Assembly (NCBI RefSeq): GCF_002975175.1
Contig: NZ_PCNZ01000002.1
Location: 540,230 to 604,229 of the forward strand
DNA from: Bacillus sp. MYb209
GTDB lineage: Bacteria > Bacillota > Bacilli > Bacillales > Bacillaceae_G
Reading direction: 5' to 3'
DNA: 64,000 bases
The notes beneath the pieces are model-generated. The model was not told where the DNA came from, did no database searches, and worked only from the letters and a program-made list of their open reading frames with translations. Positions 47,163 through 63,423 of the stretch are shown piece by piece. Position numbers and translations under genes: made by a program. Within the stretch, counting starts at the first letter, position 1, and every line of letters starts with the position of its first letter.

Positions 47163-47425
47163 CAACATATTTATTAAGAAAAACGAAGATAGGGATAAGT
47201 ACCTTTTTCATACCTTATATAGCGAACTGAGGATGGTGTAAGCTCAGGATAAGGAGATAATGGGAAATATCACCCTGGAGTTCCGCGCTGAACAAATGAA
47301 GTAAGCGTAGGCGTATATTCGCGTTAAGAATATAAAGAGGATTTTATGCATACGTATAGGATCTACTAGGGTGGTACCGCGGGAGACTTTCTCGTCCCTT
47401 TTTGGGATGAGAAAGTCTCTTTTTT
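47163..47425 (+). ncRNA. T-box riboswitch (isoleucine) upstream of ileS
   Basis: tRNA-sensing leader that senses uncharged tRNA-Ile. The T-box motif AGGGTGGTACCGCG lies at 47368-47381. The specifier ATC (47269-47271), followed by A, is in the AAATATCACC specifier loop; GGATGGTG and other stem I elements are present. The terminator (47383-47425) pairs GAGACTTTCTCGTCCC with GGGATGAGAAAGTCTC and ends in six T residues. Confidence 0.96.
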
Positions 47426-47473
47426 ATTCCGTTTTTTAGGTATTTCTTTTATACATGTAAGGAGGAATTAAGC

Positions 47474-50239
47474 ATGGAGTACAAAAATACATTACTAATG
47501 CCAAAAACAGAGTTCCCAATGCGTGGGAATTTACCGAAACGCGAGCCTGCAATGCAAGAAAAATGGGCTGAAATGAATATTTATGAAAAAGTGCAAGAAC
47601 ATACGAAAGGTCGTCCTTTATTTGTACTACATGATGGACCTCCATATGCGAATGGTGACATTCATATGGGACATGCATTAAATAAAGTATTAAAGGACTT
47701 TATTGTTCGCTATAAATCAATGACTGGATACTGTGCACCATATGTACCAGGTTGGGATACACACGGTTTACCGATTGAACAAGCTTTAACGAATAAAGGT
47801 GTAAAACGTAAAGAAATGACAGTTGCTGAGTTCCGTAAGTTATGCGCAGAGTATGCATATGAGCAAGTAGAACGTCAACGTGAACAATTTAAGCGTTTAG
47901 GTGTACGTGCAGATTGGGATAATCCATATATTACTTTAGAGCCAGCTTATGAAGCACAACAAATTAAAGTGTTTGGTGACATGGCGAAAAAAGGTTATAT
48001 CTATAAAGGACAGAAACCAGTTTACTGGTCTCCAACGAGTGAATCAGCTTTAGCAGAAGCTGAAATTGAATACCAAGATAAAAAATCAGCATCTATTTAC
48101 GTAGCATTCCCTGTAAAAGACGGAAAGAACGTATTAGAAGGTGATGAGAAGTTCATTATTTGGACAACAACACCTTGGACGTTACCTGCTAACTTAGGTA
48201 TTTCTGTTCATCCAGAACTTGAATATGCTATTGTGAAAGTAAATGATGAGAAATATATTATTGCTTCTGAACTATTTGAGACAGTTGAAAAAACGTTAGA
48301 ATGGGAAAATGCTGAAGTTGTGAAAACGGTAAAAGGTAGCGAACTTGAGTATACAGTTGCAAAACACCCATTCTACGATCGTGACTCATTAGTTATGCTA
48401 GGGGAGCACGTTACAACAGATGCTGGTACAGGTTGTGTTCATACAGCACCTGGGCACGGGGAAGACGATTTCCTTGTTGGTAAGAAATATGGTTTAGAAG
48501 TTCTTTGTCCAGTTGATGATAAAGGTGTATTAACAAATGAAGCACCTGGATTTGAAGGCCTATTCTATGATAAAGCTAATAAACCAATTACGGAAAAATT
48601 AGAAGAAGTAGGTGCGTTACTAAAATTAACATTTATTACGCATTCATACCCACATGATTGGAGAACGAAAAAACCAATTATTTTCCGTGCAACAGCACAG
48701 TGGTTTGCATCTATTGAAGCATTCCGTAAAGAATTATTACAAGCTGTTGAAGAAACGAAATGGGTGCCAGCGTGGGGTGAGACTCGTCTTCATAATATGG
48801 TTCGTGACCGTGGTGATTGGTGTATTTCTCGTCAACGTGCATGGGGTGTACCAATTCCAGTGTTTTATGCGGAAAATGGAGACCCAATTATTACAGATGA
48901 AACAATTAGCAATGTAGCAAATTTATTCCGTGAACACGGTTCTAACATATGGTTCGAGCGTGAAGCGAAAGATTTATTACCAGAAGGATTTACACATCCA
49001 GGTAGCCCAAATGGTGAATTCCGTAAAGAAACAGATATTATGGATGTATGGTTTGATTCAGGTTCTTCTCACCAAGCGGTATTAGAAGAGCGTGATGATT
49101 TACAACGTCCAGCAGATTTATATTTAGAAGGATCTGACCAATATCGTGGTTGGTTTAACTCTTCATTATCAACAGCAGTTGCTGTAACAGGTAAAGCACC
49201 GTATAAAGGTGTTCTAAGCCACGGTTTCGTACTAGATGGTGACGGACGTAAAATGAGTAAGTCGATTGGAAACATCGTTGTACCGAAGAAAATTATGGAT
49301 CAATTAGGCGGAGATATTTTACGCTTATGGGTTTCTTCTGTTGACTATCAATCTGATGTACGTATTTCAGATGATATTTTAAAACAAGTAGCAGAAGTAT
49401 ATCGTAAAATCCGTAATACATTCCGTTTCTTATTAGGAAATTTAGATGACTTTAATCCAAGTGAAAATACAGTGGCGGCAGCTGAGCTTCGTGAAGTGGA
49501 CCGTTACATGTTAGTAAAATTAAATGACTTAATTACAAAAGTAAAAGAAGCATATGAAGCATATGACTTTGCGGCAGTATATCACGCAATCCATAACTTC
49601 TGTACAATTGATTTAAGCTCATTCTATTTAGACTTTGCGAAAGACATTTTATATATTGAAGGTGCAAATCACCACGATCGCCGCGCAATTCAAACAGTAT
49701 TATATGATGTTCTTGTTGCATTAACAAAACTTGTAACACCAATCTTACCTCATACAGCTGATGAAGTATGGCCTTATGTTCCTGGTGCAGAAGAAGAAAG
49801 CGTACAGTTAACTAATATGCCAGAAGTTGTAGAAGTAGATGGTGCTGAAGCGTTAAAAACAAAATGGGATGCATTTATGACGTTACGTGATGACGTATTA
49901 AAAGCTTTAGAAGTTGCTCGTAATGAAAAAGTAATTGGTAAGTCATTAAATGCAAGTATTACACTATATCCGACTGCAGAAATGAAAGCTATGTTAGAGT
50001 CTATTAGTGAAGACTTAAAGCAACTATTTATCGTTTCTGAGTATAAACTTGGTGGTATGATAGAAGAAGCGCCAGCAGATGCGCCTAAGTATGAGCATAC
50101 AGCGGTTGTTGTAGCTCAGGCAACGGGTGACACATGTGAACGTTGTTGGGTTGTTTCAGAAACAATTGGTAAAGATACGGAACATGAAACATTATGTGAG
50201 CGTTGTGCAACGGTTGTTAAAGAAAACTATGTAAAATAA
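47474..50239 (+). CDS. ileS: Isoleucyl-tRNA synthetase
   Basis: 921-aa class Ia synthetase that charges tRNA-Ile. The HIGH motif is HMGH (in [11 protein letters not shown]), the editing CP1 domain with [13 protein letters not shown] lies at about 235-250, and KMSKS occurs as [10 protein letters not shown] near residue 595. A C-terminal zinc finger CERC...CERC (about 884-911) marks the bacterial type. ATG 47474 follows AAGGAGG. Regulated by the upstream T-box. Confidence 0.98.
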   Translation: MEYKNTLLMPKTEFPMRGNLPKREPAMQEKWAEMNIYEKVQEHTKGRPLFVLHDGPPYANGDIHMGHALNKVLKDFIVRYKSMTGYCAPYVPGWDTHGLPIEQALTNKGVKRKEMTVAEFRKLCAEYAYEQVERQREQFKRLGVRADWDNPYITLEPAYEAQQIKVFGDMAKKGYIYKGQKPVYWSPTSESALAEAEIEYQDKKSASIYVAFPVKDGKNVLEGDEKFIIWTTTPWTLPANLGISVHPELEYAIVKVNDEKYIIASELFETVEKTLEWENAEVVKTVKGSELEYTVAKHPFYDRDSLVMLGEHVTTDAGTGCVHTAPGHGEDDFLVGKKYGLEVLCPVDDKGVLTNEAPGFEGLFYDKANKPITEKLEEVGALLKLTFITHSYPHDWRTKKPIIFRATAQWFASIEAFRKELLQAVEETKWVPAWGETRLHNMVRDRGDWCISRQRAWGVPIPVFYAENGDPIITDETISNVANLFREHGSNIWFEREAKDLLPEGFTHPGSPNGEFRKETDIMDVWFDSGSSHQAVLEERDDLQRPADLYLEGSDQYRGWFNSSLSTAVAVTGKAPYKGVLSHGFVLDGDGRKMSKSIGNIVVPKKIMDQLGGDILRLWVSSVDYQSDVRISDDILKQVAEVYRKIRNTFRFLLGNLDDFNPSENTVAAAELREVDRYMLVKLNDLITKVKEAYEAYDFAAVYHAIHNFCTIDLSSFYLDFAKDILYIEGANHHDRRAIQTVLYDVLVALTKLVTPILPHTADEVWPYVPGAEEESVQLTNMPEVVEVDGAEALKTKWDAFMTLRDDVLKALEVARNEKVIGKSLNASITLYPTAEMKAMLESISEDLKQLFIVSEYKLGGMIEEAPADAPKYEHTAVVVAQATGDTCERCWVVSETIGKDTEHETLCERCATVVKENYVK

Positions 50240-50241
50240 TG

Positions 50242-50278
50242 AAAAAACTGACTGCTCATAATAGCAGTCAGTTTTTTG
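50242..50278 (+). terminator. Terminator after ileS
   Basis: AAAAAACTGACTGCT pairs with AGCAGTCAGTTTTTT around CATAAT. Confidence 0.95.
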
Positions 50279-50395
50279 TTGATGATATACCGAAATAACT
50301 TTCACTCTCTTTCCTATGAAGGAAAAATGTGTGTGAGGTAAGCGTGGAAATTTCGGACACACTAATTGTACATTGCAGCTGGGAGGAATGTACAC

Positions 50396-50725
50396 GTGAA
50401 TGGAATTTATATGGAAATAAAAGAAGAATTGCAATTGATGAGAAAAGAGTTGCAAGATAGACTGGCGAAAGAAGTAATGCACACATACTATATGGAATTT
50501 GGGCAAGAACTTGGATACGAAATAAAGGAAGAGACAAAGAAAAAATTGCTATTACATGATATAAAAGAGGATTTAAAAGATGTAGAACGTGCATTGTTTA
50601 AAATGGAAATAGATATGTACGGTATTTGTGAAGAAACTGGAAGAGCGATTCCTACAAAACAAATGAAAACAATGCCGACTGCTCGTACTATTCATGAATT
50701 TTTCTATGAAAAGGTAAATGTATGA
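50396..50725 (+). CDS. ylyA: DksA/TraR-like RNA polymerase-binding protein YlyA
   Basis: 109-aa helical protein of the DksA/TraR superfamily. B. subtilis YlyA binds RNA polymerase and tunes sigma-G-dependent germination genes late in sporulation. The coiled-coil region (about 5-75) is clear, but the C-terminal zinc-finger region keeps only one cysteine (Cys78 in YGICEETGRAIPT) of the usual four, so it probably does not bind zinc. GTG 50396 follows GGGAGG at 9 bases. A CACACTA sequence at 50358-50364 could be a sigma-G -10, with a poor -35. Confidence 0.82.
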   Translation: MNGIYMEIKEELQLMRKELQDRLAKEVMHTYYMEFGQELGYEIKEETKKKLLLHDIKEDLKDVERALFKMEIDMYGICEETGRAIPTKQMKTMPTARTIHEFFYEKVNV

Positions 50726-50786
50726 ATGCACACAACGATATTATGTTACCTTTTTTTAATTTATTTTATTCTTCCGTAAAGGTTCA

Positions 50787-51308
<522 letters not shown>

Positions 51309-51312
51309 TTGA

Positions 51313-52221
51313 ATGAGTGAAGTAGTACAAGTAACAGTTGCAGAAGAACAAAAAAGCGAGCGAATTGATAAATTTGTTGCAGAAATAAATAGTGAATGGT
51401 CACGTTCACAAGTACAGCAATGGATTAAAGATGCTGTTGTGACGGTAAATGGAAAATCAGTTAAAGGGAATTATAAAGTAAAAGGAAATGATGAAATTAC
51501 AGTAACAATTCCCGAGCCAGAAGAGTTAGATATTCAACCGGAAGATATGAATTTAGAAGTTTATTATGAAGATGCCGATGTACTAGTTGTAAATAAGCCG
51601 CGTGGAATGGTAGTACATCCAGCACCAGGGCATACGAAAGGTACGCTTGTAAATGGACTTATGCACCATTGTACAGACCTATCAGGTATTAACGGTGTAA
51701 TGCGCCCTGGTATAGTGCACCGTATTGATAAGGATACATCTGGACTATTAATGGTTGCTAAAAATGATATGGCGCACGAATCACTTGTAAATCAACTTGT
51801 AGCAAAAACGGTAACAAGACGCTATAAAGCGATTGTACATGGTGTAATTCCACATGATAAAGGAACAATTGATGCTCCAATTGGTCGTGATAAAAAAGAA
51901 CGTCAAAGTATGACCGTTGATGAAAACGGTAAGAATGCTGTTACACATTTCCAAGTGTTAGAGCGATTTAAGGATTTCACACTTGTAGAATGTCGCTTAG
52001 AAACGGGACGTACACACCAAATTCGTGTTCATATGAAATATATTGGTTATCCACTTGCAGGGGATCCAAAGTATGGTCCGAAGAAAACATTAGATATGAA
52101 TGGACAAGCACTTCATGCAGGGATTTTAGGTTTCAATCACCCTCGTACTGGTGAATATATTGAGTTTGAGGCACCGATTCCAGAAGTGTTTGAAGAAGCA
52201 CTAAATATTTTACGGAAATAG
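51313..52221 (+). CDS. ylyB: RluD-type 23S rRNA pseudouridine synthase (YlyB)
   Basis: 302-aa RluA/RluD-family enzyme with an N-terminal S4 domain (about 15-70) and a catalytic domain with HRIDKDTSG (136-144, catalytic Asp139), plus GRTHQIRVH. It probably modifies helix 69 of 23S rRNA like E. coli RluD; exact sites are not determinable here. AAGGAG precedes ATG 51313. The pyr promoter lies 3 bases after its stop codon. Confidence 0.93.
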   Translation: MSEVVQVTVAEEQKSERIDKFVAEINSEWSRSQVQQWIKDAVVTVNGKSVKGNYKVKGNDEITVTIPEPEELDIQPEDMNLEVYYEDADVLVVNKPRGMVVHPAPGHTKGTLVNGLMHHCTDLSGINGVMRPGIVHRIDKDTSGLLMVAKNDMAHESLVNQLVAKTVTRRYKAIVHGVIPHDKGTIDAPIGRDKKERQSMTVDENGKNAVTHFQVLERFKDFTLVECRLETGRTHQIRVHMKYIGYPLAGDPKYGPKKTLDMNGQALHAGILGFNHPRTGEYIEFEAPIPEVFEEALNILRK

Positions 52222-52223
52222 TA

Positions 52224-52252
52224 TTGACAAATCATAAAAAAACTGAGATACT
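52224..52252 (+). promoter_or_regulatory. Promoter of the pyr operon
   Basis: TTGACA (52224-52229), 17-bp spacer, GATACT (52247-52252), just after ylyB. Confidence 0.9.
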
Positions 52253-52282
52253 GACAACAGTTAAATAATGATCCTTTAACAC

Positions 52283-52380
52283 AGCCCCGTGAGGTTGAGA
52301 AGGTAACGGTTTGAAATACTTAGGGTATGCTGTACCCTTTTTTCAAAAGTCCTCTCACACACGCTGAGAGGACTTTTTTT
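52283..52380 (+). promoter_or_regulatory. PyrR attenuator 1, upstream of pyrR
   Basis: PyrR-binding anti-antiterminator loop AGCCCCGTGAGGTTG (52283-52297) followed by a possible antiterminator (AGGGTA/TACCCT within TTTGAAA...TTTCAAA) and terminator GTCCTCTC/GAGAGGAC with a T-run (52345-52380). UMP-bound PyrR would favour termination. Confidence 0.93.
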
Positions 52381-52424
52381 ATACCATTACTCTCACGCAA
52401 GAAAAAAAAAACTTGGAGGTGTAG

Positions 52425-52970
<546 letters not shown>

Positions 52971-52984
52971 AGCCCTTTTAAATG

Positions 52985-53083
52985 TAGTCCTGTGAGGCTG
53001 CCAAAGGGTCTTGGCTTTCATATGTCAAATTTGGCATATGAAAGTGTAGGACTCTTTGTGCACAGGCACAAAGAGTTTTTTTA
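52985..53083 (+). promoter_or_regulatory. PyrR attenuator 2, between pyrR and pyrP
   Basis: Binding loop AGTCCTGTGAGGCTG (52986-53000), antiterminator in which CAAAGGGTC pairs with GACTCTTTG and encloses a perfect CTTTCATATG/CATATGAAAG stem, and terminator ACTCTTTGTGC/GCACAAAGAGT with seven T residues. Confidence 0.93.
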
Positions 53084-53116
53084 TTGCAAAAATTAAAACT
53101 GAAGGAGGATGTAACA

Positions 53117-54391
53117 ATGGAGCAAAAGCCAGTGTTAGACATTCATGAAGTACCGAAACCGGGAAAATGGTTATTATTAAGTATACAACATTTGTTCGCG
53201 ATGTTTGGATCAACAGTGCTTGTTCCGTTTTTAACAGGACTGAATCCATCAGTAGCTTTAATATCAAGTGGGTTAGGAACGCTAGCGTTTCTTCTAATAA
53301 CGAAAGGTCAAGTACCAGCATATTTAGGATCATCATTCGCCTTTATTGCACCAATTATTACAGCAAAAACAGCAGGGGGACCTGGAGCAGCAATGCTTGG
53401 TGGCTTGCTAGCGGGACTTGTGTACATCTTAATCTCACTCGGAATTAAGAAATCTGGGTCAGAGTGGATTATGAAATTACTTCCGCCAATCGTAGTTGGA
53501 CCAGTCGTAATGGTAATCGGTTTAGCTTTAGCACATACAGCAGTGAACATGGCGATGAACGGTGCGGATGGTAAGTATAGCATTACACACTTTTCAGTAG
53601 CATTAGTAACATTAGCAATTACAATCATTTGCTCCATATTCGGGAGAGGTTTTTTCAGTATCATACCAGTTCTACTTGGAATCATCGGCGGGTATATATT
53701 CGCTTACTTCCAAGGGCTAGTAGATTTAAAGCCCGTAGCTGAGGCAAAATGGTTTGTCATACCAGACTTCACAGTACCGTTTGTAACATATACTCCGGAG
53801 TTTTCATGGAAAATTGTACTCTTAATGGTACCAGTTGCACTTGTAACAATTTCAGAACATATCGGACATCAAATTGTACTTGGAAATGTTATTAAAAGAG
53901 ATTTAATTGAAAAACCAGGTTTACATCGTTCAATCTTCGGTGATGGGGTAGCAACATTGATCGCATCACTAATAGGTGGACCACCGAATACAACATACGG
54001 TGAAAACATCGGTGTGCTAGCAATTACGAGAGCATACAGTGTATACTTATTCATCGGTTCAGCAGTATTCGCAATCATATTCGGGTTTATCGGTAAGATT
54101 TCCGCACTGATTCACTCCATACCAACACCGGTTATGGGTGGTGTATCAATCTTACTATTCGGTGTAATCGCATCAAGTGGTTTACGCATGATGGTAGATG
54201 ATAAAACAGACTTAAGTGACAAACGAAACTTAATGATTGCATCAGTTATACTAGTAATCGGTATTGGCGGAGCGGTACTGCACGTAGGGGAATCGTTCCA
54301 AGTAGAAGGAATGGCACTAGCAGCAATTGTAGGTGTACTGCTAAATTTACTACTACCAGAAACGAAACAATCTAAGCAGATTGCTTCATAA
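53117..54391 (+). CDS. pyrP: Uracil permease
   Basis: 424-aa NCS2/UraA-family uracil:proton symporter with about 14 transmembrane segments. Recognisable are QHLFAMFGSTVLVPFLTGL (N-terminal), the substrate-site EHIGHQ and GGPPNTTYGENIGVLAIT motifs. ATG 53117 follows GAAGGAGG. It lies between attenuators 2 and 3, so uptake is tuned with de novo synthesis. Confidence 0.97.
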   Translation: MEQKPVLDIHEVPKPGKWLLLSIQHLFAMFGSTVLVPFLTGLNPSVALISSGLGTLAFLLITKGQVPAYLGSSFAFIAPIITAKTAGGPGAAMLGGLLAGLVYILISLGIKKSGSEWIMKLLPPIVVGPVVMVIGLALAHTAVNMAMNGADGKYSITHFSVALVTLAITIICSIFGRGFFSIIPVLLGIIGGYIFAYFQGLVDLKPVAEAKWFVIPDFTVPFVTYTPEFSWKIVLLMVPVALVTISEHIGHQIVLGNVIKRDLIEKPGLHRSIFGDGVATLIASLIGGPPNTTYGENIGVLAITRAYSVYLFIGSAVFAIIFGFIGKISALIHSIPTPVMGGVSILLFGVIASSGLRMMVDDKTDLSDKRNLMIASVILVIGIGGAVLHVGESFQVEGMALAAIVGVLLNLLLPETKQSKQIAS

Positions 54392-54407
54392 AAACAACCT
54401 TTTAATT

Positions 54408-54475
54408 CAGTCCTGTGAGACGGAAAGGGTGGCTTCTTCCTTGCACCCTAGTCTCACACGACTAGGGTATTTTTA
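54408..54475 (+). promoter_or_regulatory. PyrR attenuator 3, between pyrP and pyrB
   Basis: Binding loop CAGTCCTGTGAGACGG (54408-54423), antiterminator AAGGGTG/CACCCT, and terminator ACCCTAGTC/GACTAGGGT followed by ATTTTT. Confidence 0.92.
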
Positions 54476-54529
54476 TGCAGTTGTTGTTATATAAATACAA
54501 AAGTGATAACATAAAAATCAGAAAGATGA

Positions 54530-56719
<2,190 letters not shown>

Positions 56720-56723
<4 letters not shown>

Positions 56724-57817
56724 AAAGACAACTTATCTTAGAAGATGGAACAGTATTAATTGGAAAAGGTTTCGGAGGAGAAATCGAAAAGTCAGGTGAG
56801 GTTGTATTTACAACTGGGATGACTGGATATCAAGAAACTTTATCTGATCCATCATACTGCGGTCAAATCGTAACATTTACGTATCCATTAATCGGAAACT
56901 ACGGCATTAACCGTGATGATTTTGAATCAATTCACCCATCTGTAAATGGCTTAATCGTAAACGAAATTTGTGATTATCCATCAAACTTCCGTAATGAAAT
57001 TTCGTTAAATGATTACTTGAAAGAAAGAAATATCCCAGGATTAGCAGGAATTGATACGAGAAAATTAACAAGAAAAATTCGTCAATATGGAACTTTACGC
57101 GGACGTCTTTGCAATATGGATGTGGATGTAGAGGACATCGTTAGCCAATTGAAAGCAACTGTCTTTACAGATCATGTGAAACGCGTAACAACAAAAGATC
57201 CATATCCAAGTCCAGGCCGTGGTCATCGCGTTGTACTTGTAGACTTCGGAATGAAACATGGTATTTTACGAGAATTAAATAAGCGTGACTGTGATGTAAT
57301 TGTTGTACCTTATAATACAACAGCAGAAGAAATTTTACGCCTTAGCCCAGATGGAATTATGTTAAGTAATGGACCTGGGGACCCAAAAGATGTACCAGAA
57401 GCAATTGAAATGTTAAAAGAAATTATTGGTAAAGTTCCTTTATTCGGGATTTGCCTAGGACATCAATTGTTCGCGCTAGCATCTGGTGCGAATACAAGTA
57501 AGTTAAAATTCGGTCACCGTGGTTTAAATCATCCAGTAAAAAATCTTGCAACTGGAAAAGTAGCAATTACATCTCAAAACCATGGTTACGCAGTAGAAGA
57601 AGAATCAGTTGGAAATACAGAACTTGAAATTACACATGTTGCTTTAAATGATGGAACAGTAGAAGGTCTTCGTCATACGAAGTTCCCAGCATTTACAGTG
57701 CAATACCATCCAGAAGCTTCTGCAGGACCAGAAGATGCAAATGATTTATTCGAAGATTTCTTAGCAATGATTGAAAACTTCAAGAAAGAAGGGGAAGAGT
57801 TATGCCAAAACGCCTAG
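56720..57817 (+). CDS. pyrAA: Carbamoyl-phosphate synthase small chain (pyrimidine-specific)
   Basis: 365-aa glutamine amidotransferase subunit (carA type) that supplies ammonia for carbamoyl phosphate. Class I GATase motifs: LSNGPGDP, nucleophile GICLGHQ and [11 protein letters not shown] 56720 overlaps the pyrC stop by 4 bp; an in-frame start 24 bases upstream lies within pyrC and is rejected. The gene's place in the pyr operon marks it as the pyrimidine-specific enzyme; any arginine-specific copy would lie elsewhere. Confidence 0.97.
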
Positions 57818-60800
57818 ACATTAACACAATTTTAGTAATCGGATCAGGACCAATTGTAATTGGGCAAGCAGCAGAGTTTGATTACTCTGGTACACAAGCT
57901 TGTCAATCTCTTAGAGAAGAAGGTTACAAAGTAATCCTTGTTAACTCTAACCCAGCAACAATTATGACAGATACTGCAACAGCAGATAAAGTATATATAG
58001 AACCATTAACACTAGAATTCGTAAGCCGTATTATTCGTAAAGAACGTCCAGATGCAATCCTACCAACATTAGGTGGTCAAACAGGCCTAAATATGGCAGT
58101 TGAACTTGCGAAATCAGGCATACTTGAAGAGTGCGGAGTTGAAATTTTAGGAACAAAATTATCAGCAATCGAGCAAGCGGAGGATCGTGATTTATTCCGT
58201 ACATTAATGCAGGAATTAAATGAACCAATTCCATCTAGCACGATTATTCATACGCTGGAAGAAGCACATGAATTTGTAAAAGAAATTGGTTATCCAGTTA
58301 TTGTTCGCCCGGCATTTACAATGGGGGGAACAGGTGGCGGAATCTGTAGTAATGAAGAAGAACTAATTGAAATCGTATCAGGTGGATTAAAACATAGTCC
58401 AGTAACACAATGTCTATTAGAAAAGAGTATTGCTGGTTGTAAGGAAATTGAATATGAAGTAATGCGTGATTCGAATGATAACGCGATTGTAGTATGTAAC
58501 ATGGAAAATATCGATCCGGTTGGGGTTCACACAGGTGATTCTATCGTTGTAGCACCGAGCCAAACATTAAGTGACCGTGAGTATCAAATGTTACGAAACA
58601 CTTCATTAAGAATTATTCGTGCATTAGGAATTGAAGGTGGATGTAACGTTCAGCTTGCACTTGATCCACATAGCTTCCAATACTATGTAATCGAAGTAAA
58701 CCCGCGTGTGAGTCGTTCGTCTGCACTAGCATCTAAAGCAACTGGATATCCAATTGCGAAGCTAGCGGCGAAAATTGCAGTCGGTTTAACATTAGATGAA
58801 ATTGTAAACCCAGTAACACAAAAAACATACGCTTGCTTCGAGCCAGCATTAGATTATGTTGTTTCAAAAATTCCACGTTGGCCATTTGATAAGTTTGAAT
58901 CAGCAAACAGAACACTTGGTACACAAATGAAGGCAACTGGTGAAGTTATGTCAATCGGACGTAACTTAGAACAATCATTATTAAAAGCGATTCGTTCTTT
59001 AGAGCTTGGCGTTTATCACCTAGAGTTAGACCACTTAAAAGAGCTTGATAAAGAAACGATGAAAAAGCGTATTATAAAAGCTGATGATGAGCGACTGTTT
59101 GTTGTAGCAGAAGCGATCCGTCAAGGTGTAACGAAAGAAGAAATCAACGAATGGTGTGAAATGGACTTCTTCTTCTTACAAAAAGTTGAAAATATCGTAA
59201 ACATGGAACGCGAAGTAAAAGCGAATGTAGGAAATATGGAAGTGTTACAATCTGCGAAAGAAATGGGCTTCAGTGACCATTACATCGCCAATGCTTGGAA
59301 CAAAACAGAGCGTGAAATTTACGATATGCGTAAAGAAAGCAATATGACTCCTGTTTATAAGATGGTAGATACTTGTGCGGCAGAGTTTGAATCTGCAACA
59401 CCATACTACTACAGCACATATGGTGACGAGAATGAATCGATTGTAACAGATCGTAAGAGTGTAGTTGTACTAGGATCTGGTCCAATCCGTATTGGTCAAG
59501 GTGTTGAGTTTGATTATGCAACAGTTCACTCTGTATGGGCAATAAAAGAAGCTGGATATGAGGCAATCATTGTTAATAACAACCCAGAAACAGTTTCAAC
59601 AGACTTCAGTATTTCTGACAAATTATACTTTGAACCATTAACAATCGAAGATGTAATGCACATTATCGATTTAGAAAAGCCAGAAGGTGTTATCGTCCAA
59701 TTTGGTGGACAAACGGCAATTAACTTAGCAGCTAAATTAGAAGCACACGGTGTAAAAATCTTAGGAACATCACTTGAAGATTTAGACCGTGCAGAAGATC
59801 GTGATAAGTTTGAAGCAGCTTTAACAAAGCTTGGTATCCCGCAACCAGTTGGTAAAACAGCAACGACTGTAGAGCAAGCAGTAGCAATTGCTGACAAAAT
59901 TGGTTACCCAGTATTAGTAAGACCATCTTACGTACTAGGTGGACGTGCGATGGAAATCGTATATCGTCAAGAAGAATTACTGCACTACATGAAAAATGCG
60001 GTTAAAGTTCACGCAGATCACCCAGTATTAATCGACCGTTATATGGTTGGTAAAGAAATTGAAGTAGATGCAATTTCAGACGGTGAGAATGTATTCATTC
60101 CAGGTATTATGGAACATATCGAACGCGCTGGAGTCCACTCTGGGGATTCAATTGGAGTATATCCACCACAGAGCTTATCTGAAAAACTAAAAGAACAAAT
60201 TATTGAACATACAATTGCGCTTGGAAAAGGTTTAAACATTGTTGGATTACTAAACATTCAGTTTGTAGTATTCAAAGATGAAGTGTATGTAATTGAAGTA
60301 AATCCACGTGCGAGCCGTACAGTACCATTCTTAAGTAAAATTACAGGCGTACCGATGGCAAATATCGCAACGAAAGTTATTTTAGGTCAAAACCTTGTAG
60401 AACAAGGATATGGAACTGGCTATCACCCAGAAGAGAAGGAAGTGTATGTAAAAGCACCAGTATTCTCATTTGCAAAACTACGCTCAGTTGATACAACATT
60501 AGGGCCTGAAATGAAATCAACAGGGGAAGTAATGGGTAAAGATTTAACGCTTGAAAAAGCATTATATAAAGGACTTGTTGCTTCAGGAATTAACATTCCA
60601 ACGCACGGATCAGTAATCATCACTGTAGCGGATAAAGATAAAGAAGAAGCGATGGAAATCGCAAAACGTTTCCATGAAATCGGCTATAACTTATTAGCAA
60701 CAGCTGGAACAGCACAATCATTAACAGAACAAAACATTCCGGTGCAAGTTGTAAACAAAATTGATTCAGAAGACTACAACTTACTTGATATTATTCGTCA

Positions 60801-61016
60801 AGGAAAAGCACAGTTTGTAATCAATACATTAACAAAAGGAAAACAACCAGCGCGTGATGGTTTCCGCATTCGCCGTGAATCAGTAGAAAATGGTGTGGCT
60901 TGCTTAACATCACTTGATACAACGAGAGCAATCTTGGGAGTATTAGAATCTATGACATTCTCAGCTCATTCAATGAAAGAAATTACGCAAACGAAGCGTC
61001 ACGAGGTGGTACATGC

Positions 61017-61020
<4 letters not shown>
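57802..61020 (+). CDS. pyrAB: Carbamoyl-phosphate synthase large chain (pyrimidine-specific)
   Basis: 1072-aa synthetase subunit with two homologous ATP-grasp halves (about 1-400 and 550-935, each with a GSGPI-IGQ-EFDY loop) and a C-terminal MGS-like allosteric domain (about 935-1072) where UMP and PRPP would act. Starts within pyrAA (GGGGAAGAG then ATG 57802). Its stop codon overlaps pyrK by 4 bp. Confidence 0.98.
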
Positions 61021-62704
<1,684 letters not shown>

Positions 62705-62706
62705 GT

Positions 62707-63423
62707 ATGTCACAGTCGCTAATTGTTGCACTAGATTTTCCAGGGAAACAAGAGGTAGAACAATTCTTATATCACTTTGAAGGGGAAGAGTTATTTGTCA
62801 AAGTTGGTATGGAGTTATTTTACAAAGAGGGTCCTGCAATTATTACGTACTTAAAAGAAAAAGGACATAAGATTTTTCTAGATTTAAAACTTCATGATAT
62901 TCCGAATACGGTAAAAAGTGCTATGCGTAGCCTAGCTAGTCTAGATGTAGATATGGTAAATGTTCATGCTGCTGGGGGAAGTAGTATGATGAAAGCTGCG
63001 ATTGAGGGATTAGAGGAAGGTAAGCAAGAAGGAAAAGAGAGACCGATTTGTATTGCAGTTACACAACTAACAAGCACTTCGGAAGCTATGATGAAAAAAG
63101 AGATTGGCATTGAGAAAACGTTAGAAGAAGCGGTTACTCATTATGCAAAATTAACGAAAGAAAGTGGACTTGATGGAGTTGTTTGTTCAACACTTGAAGT
63201 ACCAAAATTACGTGAAGTATGCGGAAATGAATTTGTAACAGTAACACCGGGGATTCGTCTTGCAAGCGATGATGTAAATGACCAAGTGCGCGTAGCAACA
63301 CCGAAACGTGCGAGGGAACTTGGTTCAAGCTACATCGTAGTTGGACGTAGTATTACAAAAGCAGAAAATCCGCTTGAAGCGTATAAAACAGTAAAACAAC
63401 AGTGGGAAGGTGTAACAGTATGA
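62707..63423 (+). CDS. pyrF: Orotidine 5'-phosphate decarboxylase
   Basis: 238-aa TIM-barrel enzyme that decarboxylates OMP to UMP. The catalytic Lys-Asp set is in [13 protein letters not shown], with VALDFPG near the start and [15 protein letters not shown] and VVGRSIT for phosphate binding. ATG 62707 begins two bases after the pyrD stop; AGGAGC is the ribosome-binding site. It overlaps pyrE by 4 bp. Confidence 0.97.
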   Translation: MSQSLIVALDFPGKQEVEQFLYHFEGEELFVKVGMELFYKEGPAIITYLKEKGHKIFLDLKLHDIPNTVKSAMRSLASLDVDMVNVHAAGGSSMMKAAIEGLEEGKQEGKERPICIAVTQLTSTSEAMMKKEIGIEKTLEEAVTHYAKLTKESGLDGVVCSTLEVPKLREVCGNEFVTVTPGIRLASDDVNDQVRVATPKRARELGSSYIVVGRSITKAENPLEAYKTVKQQWEGVTV

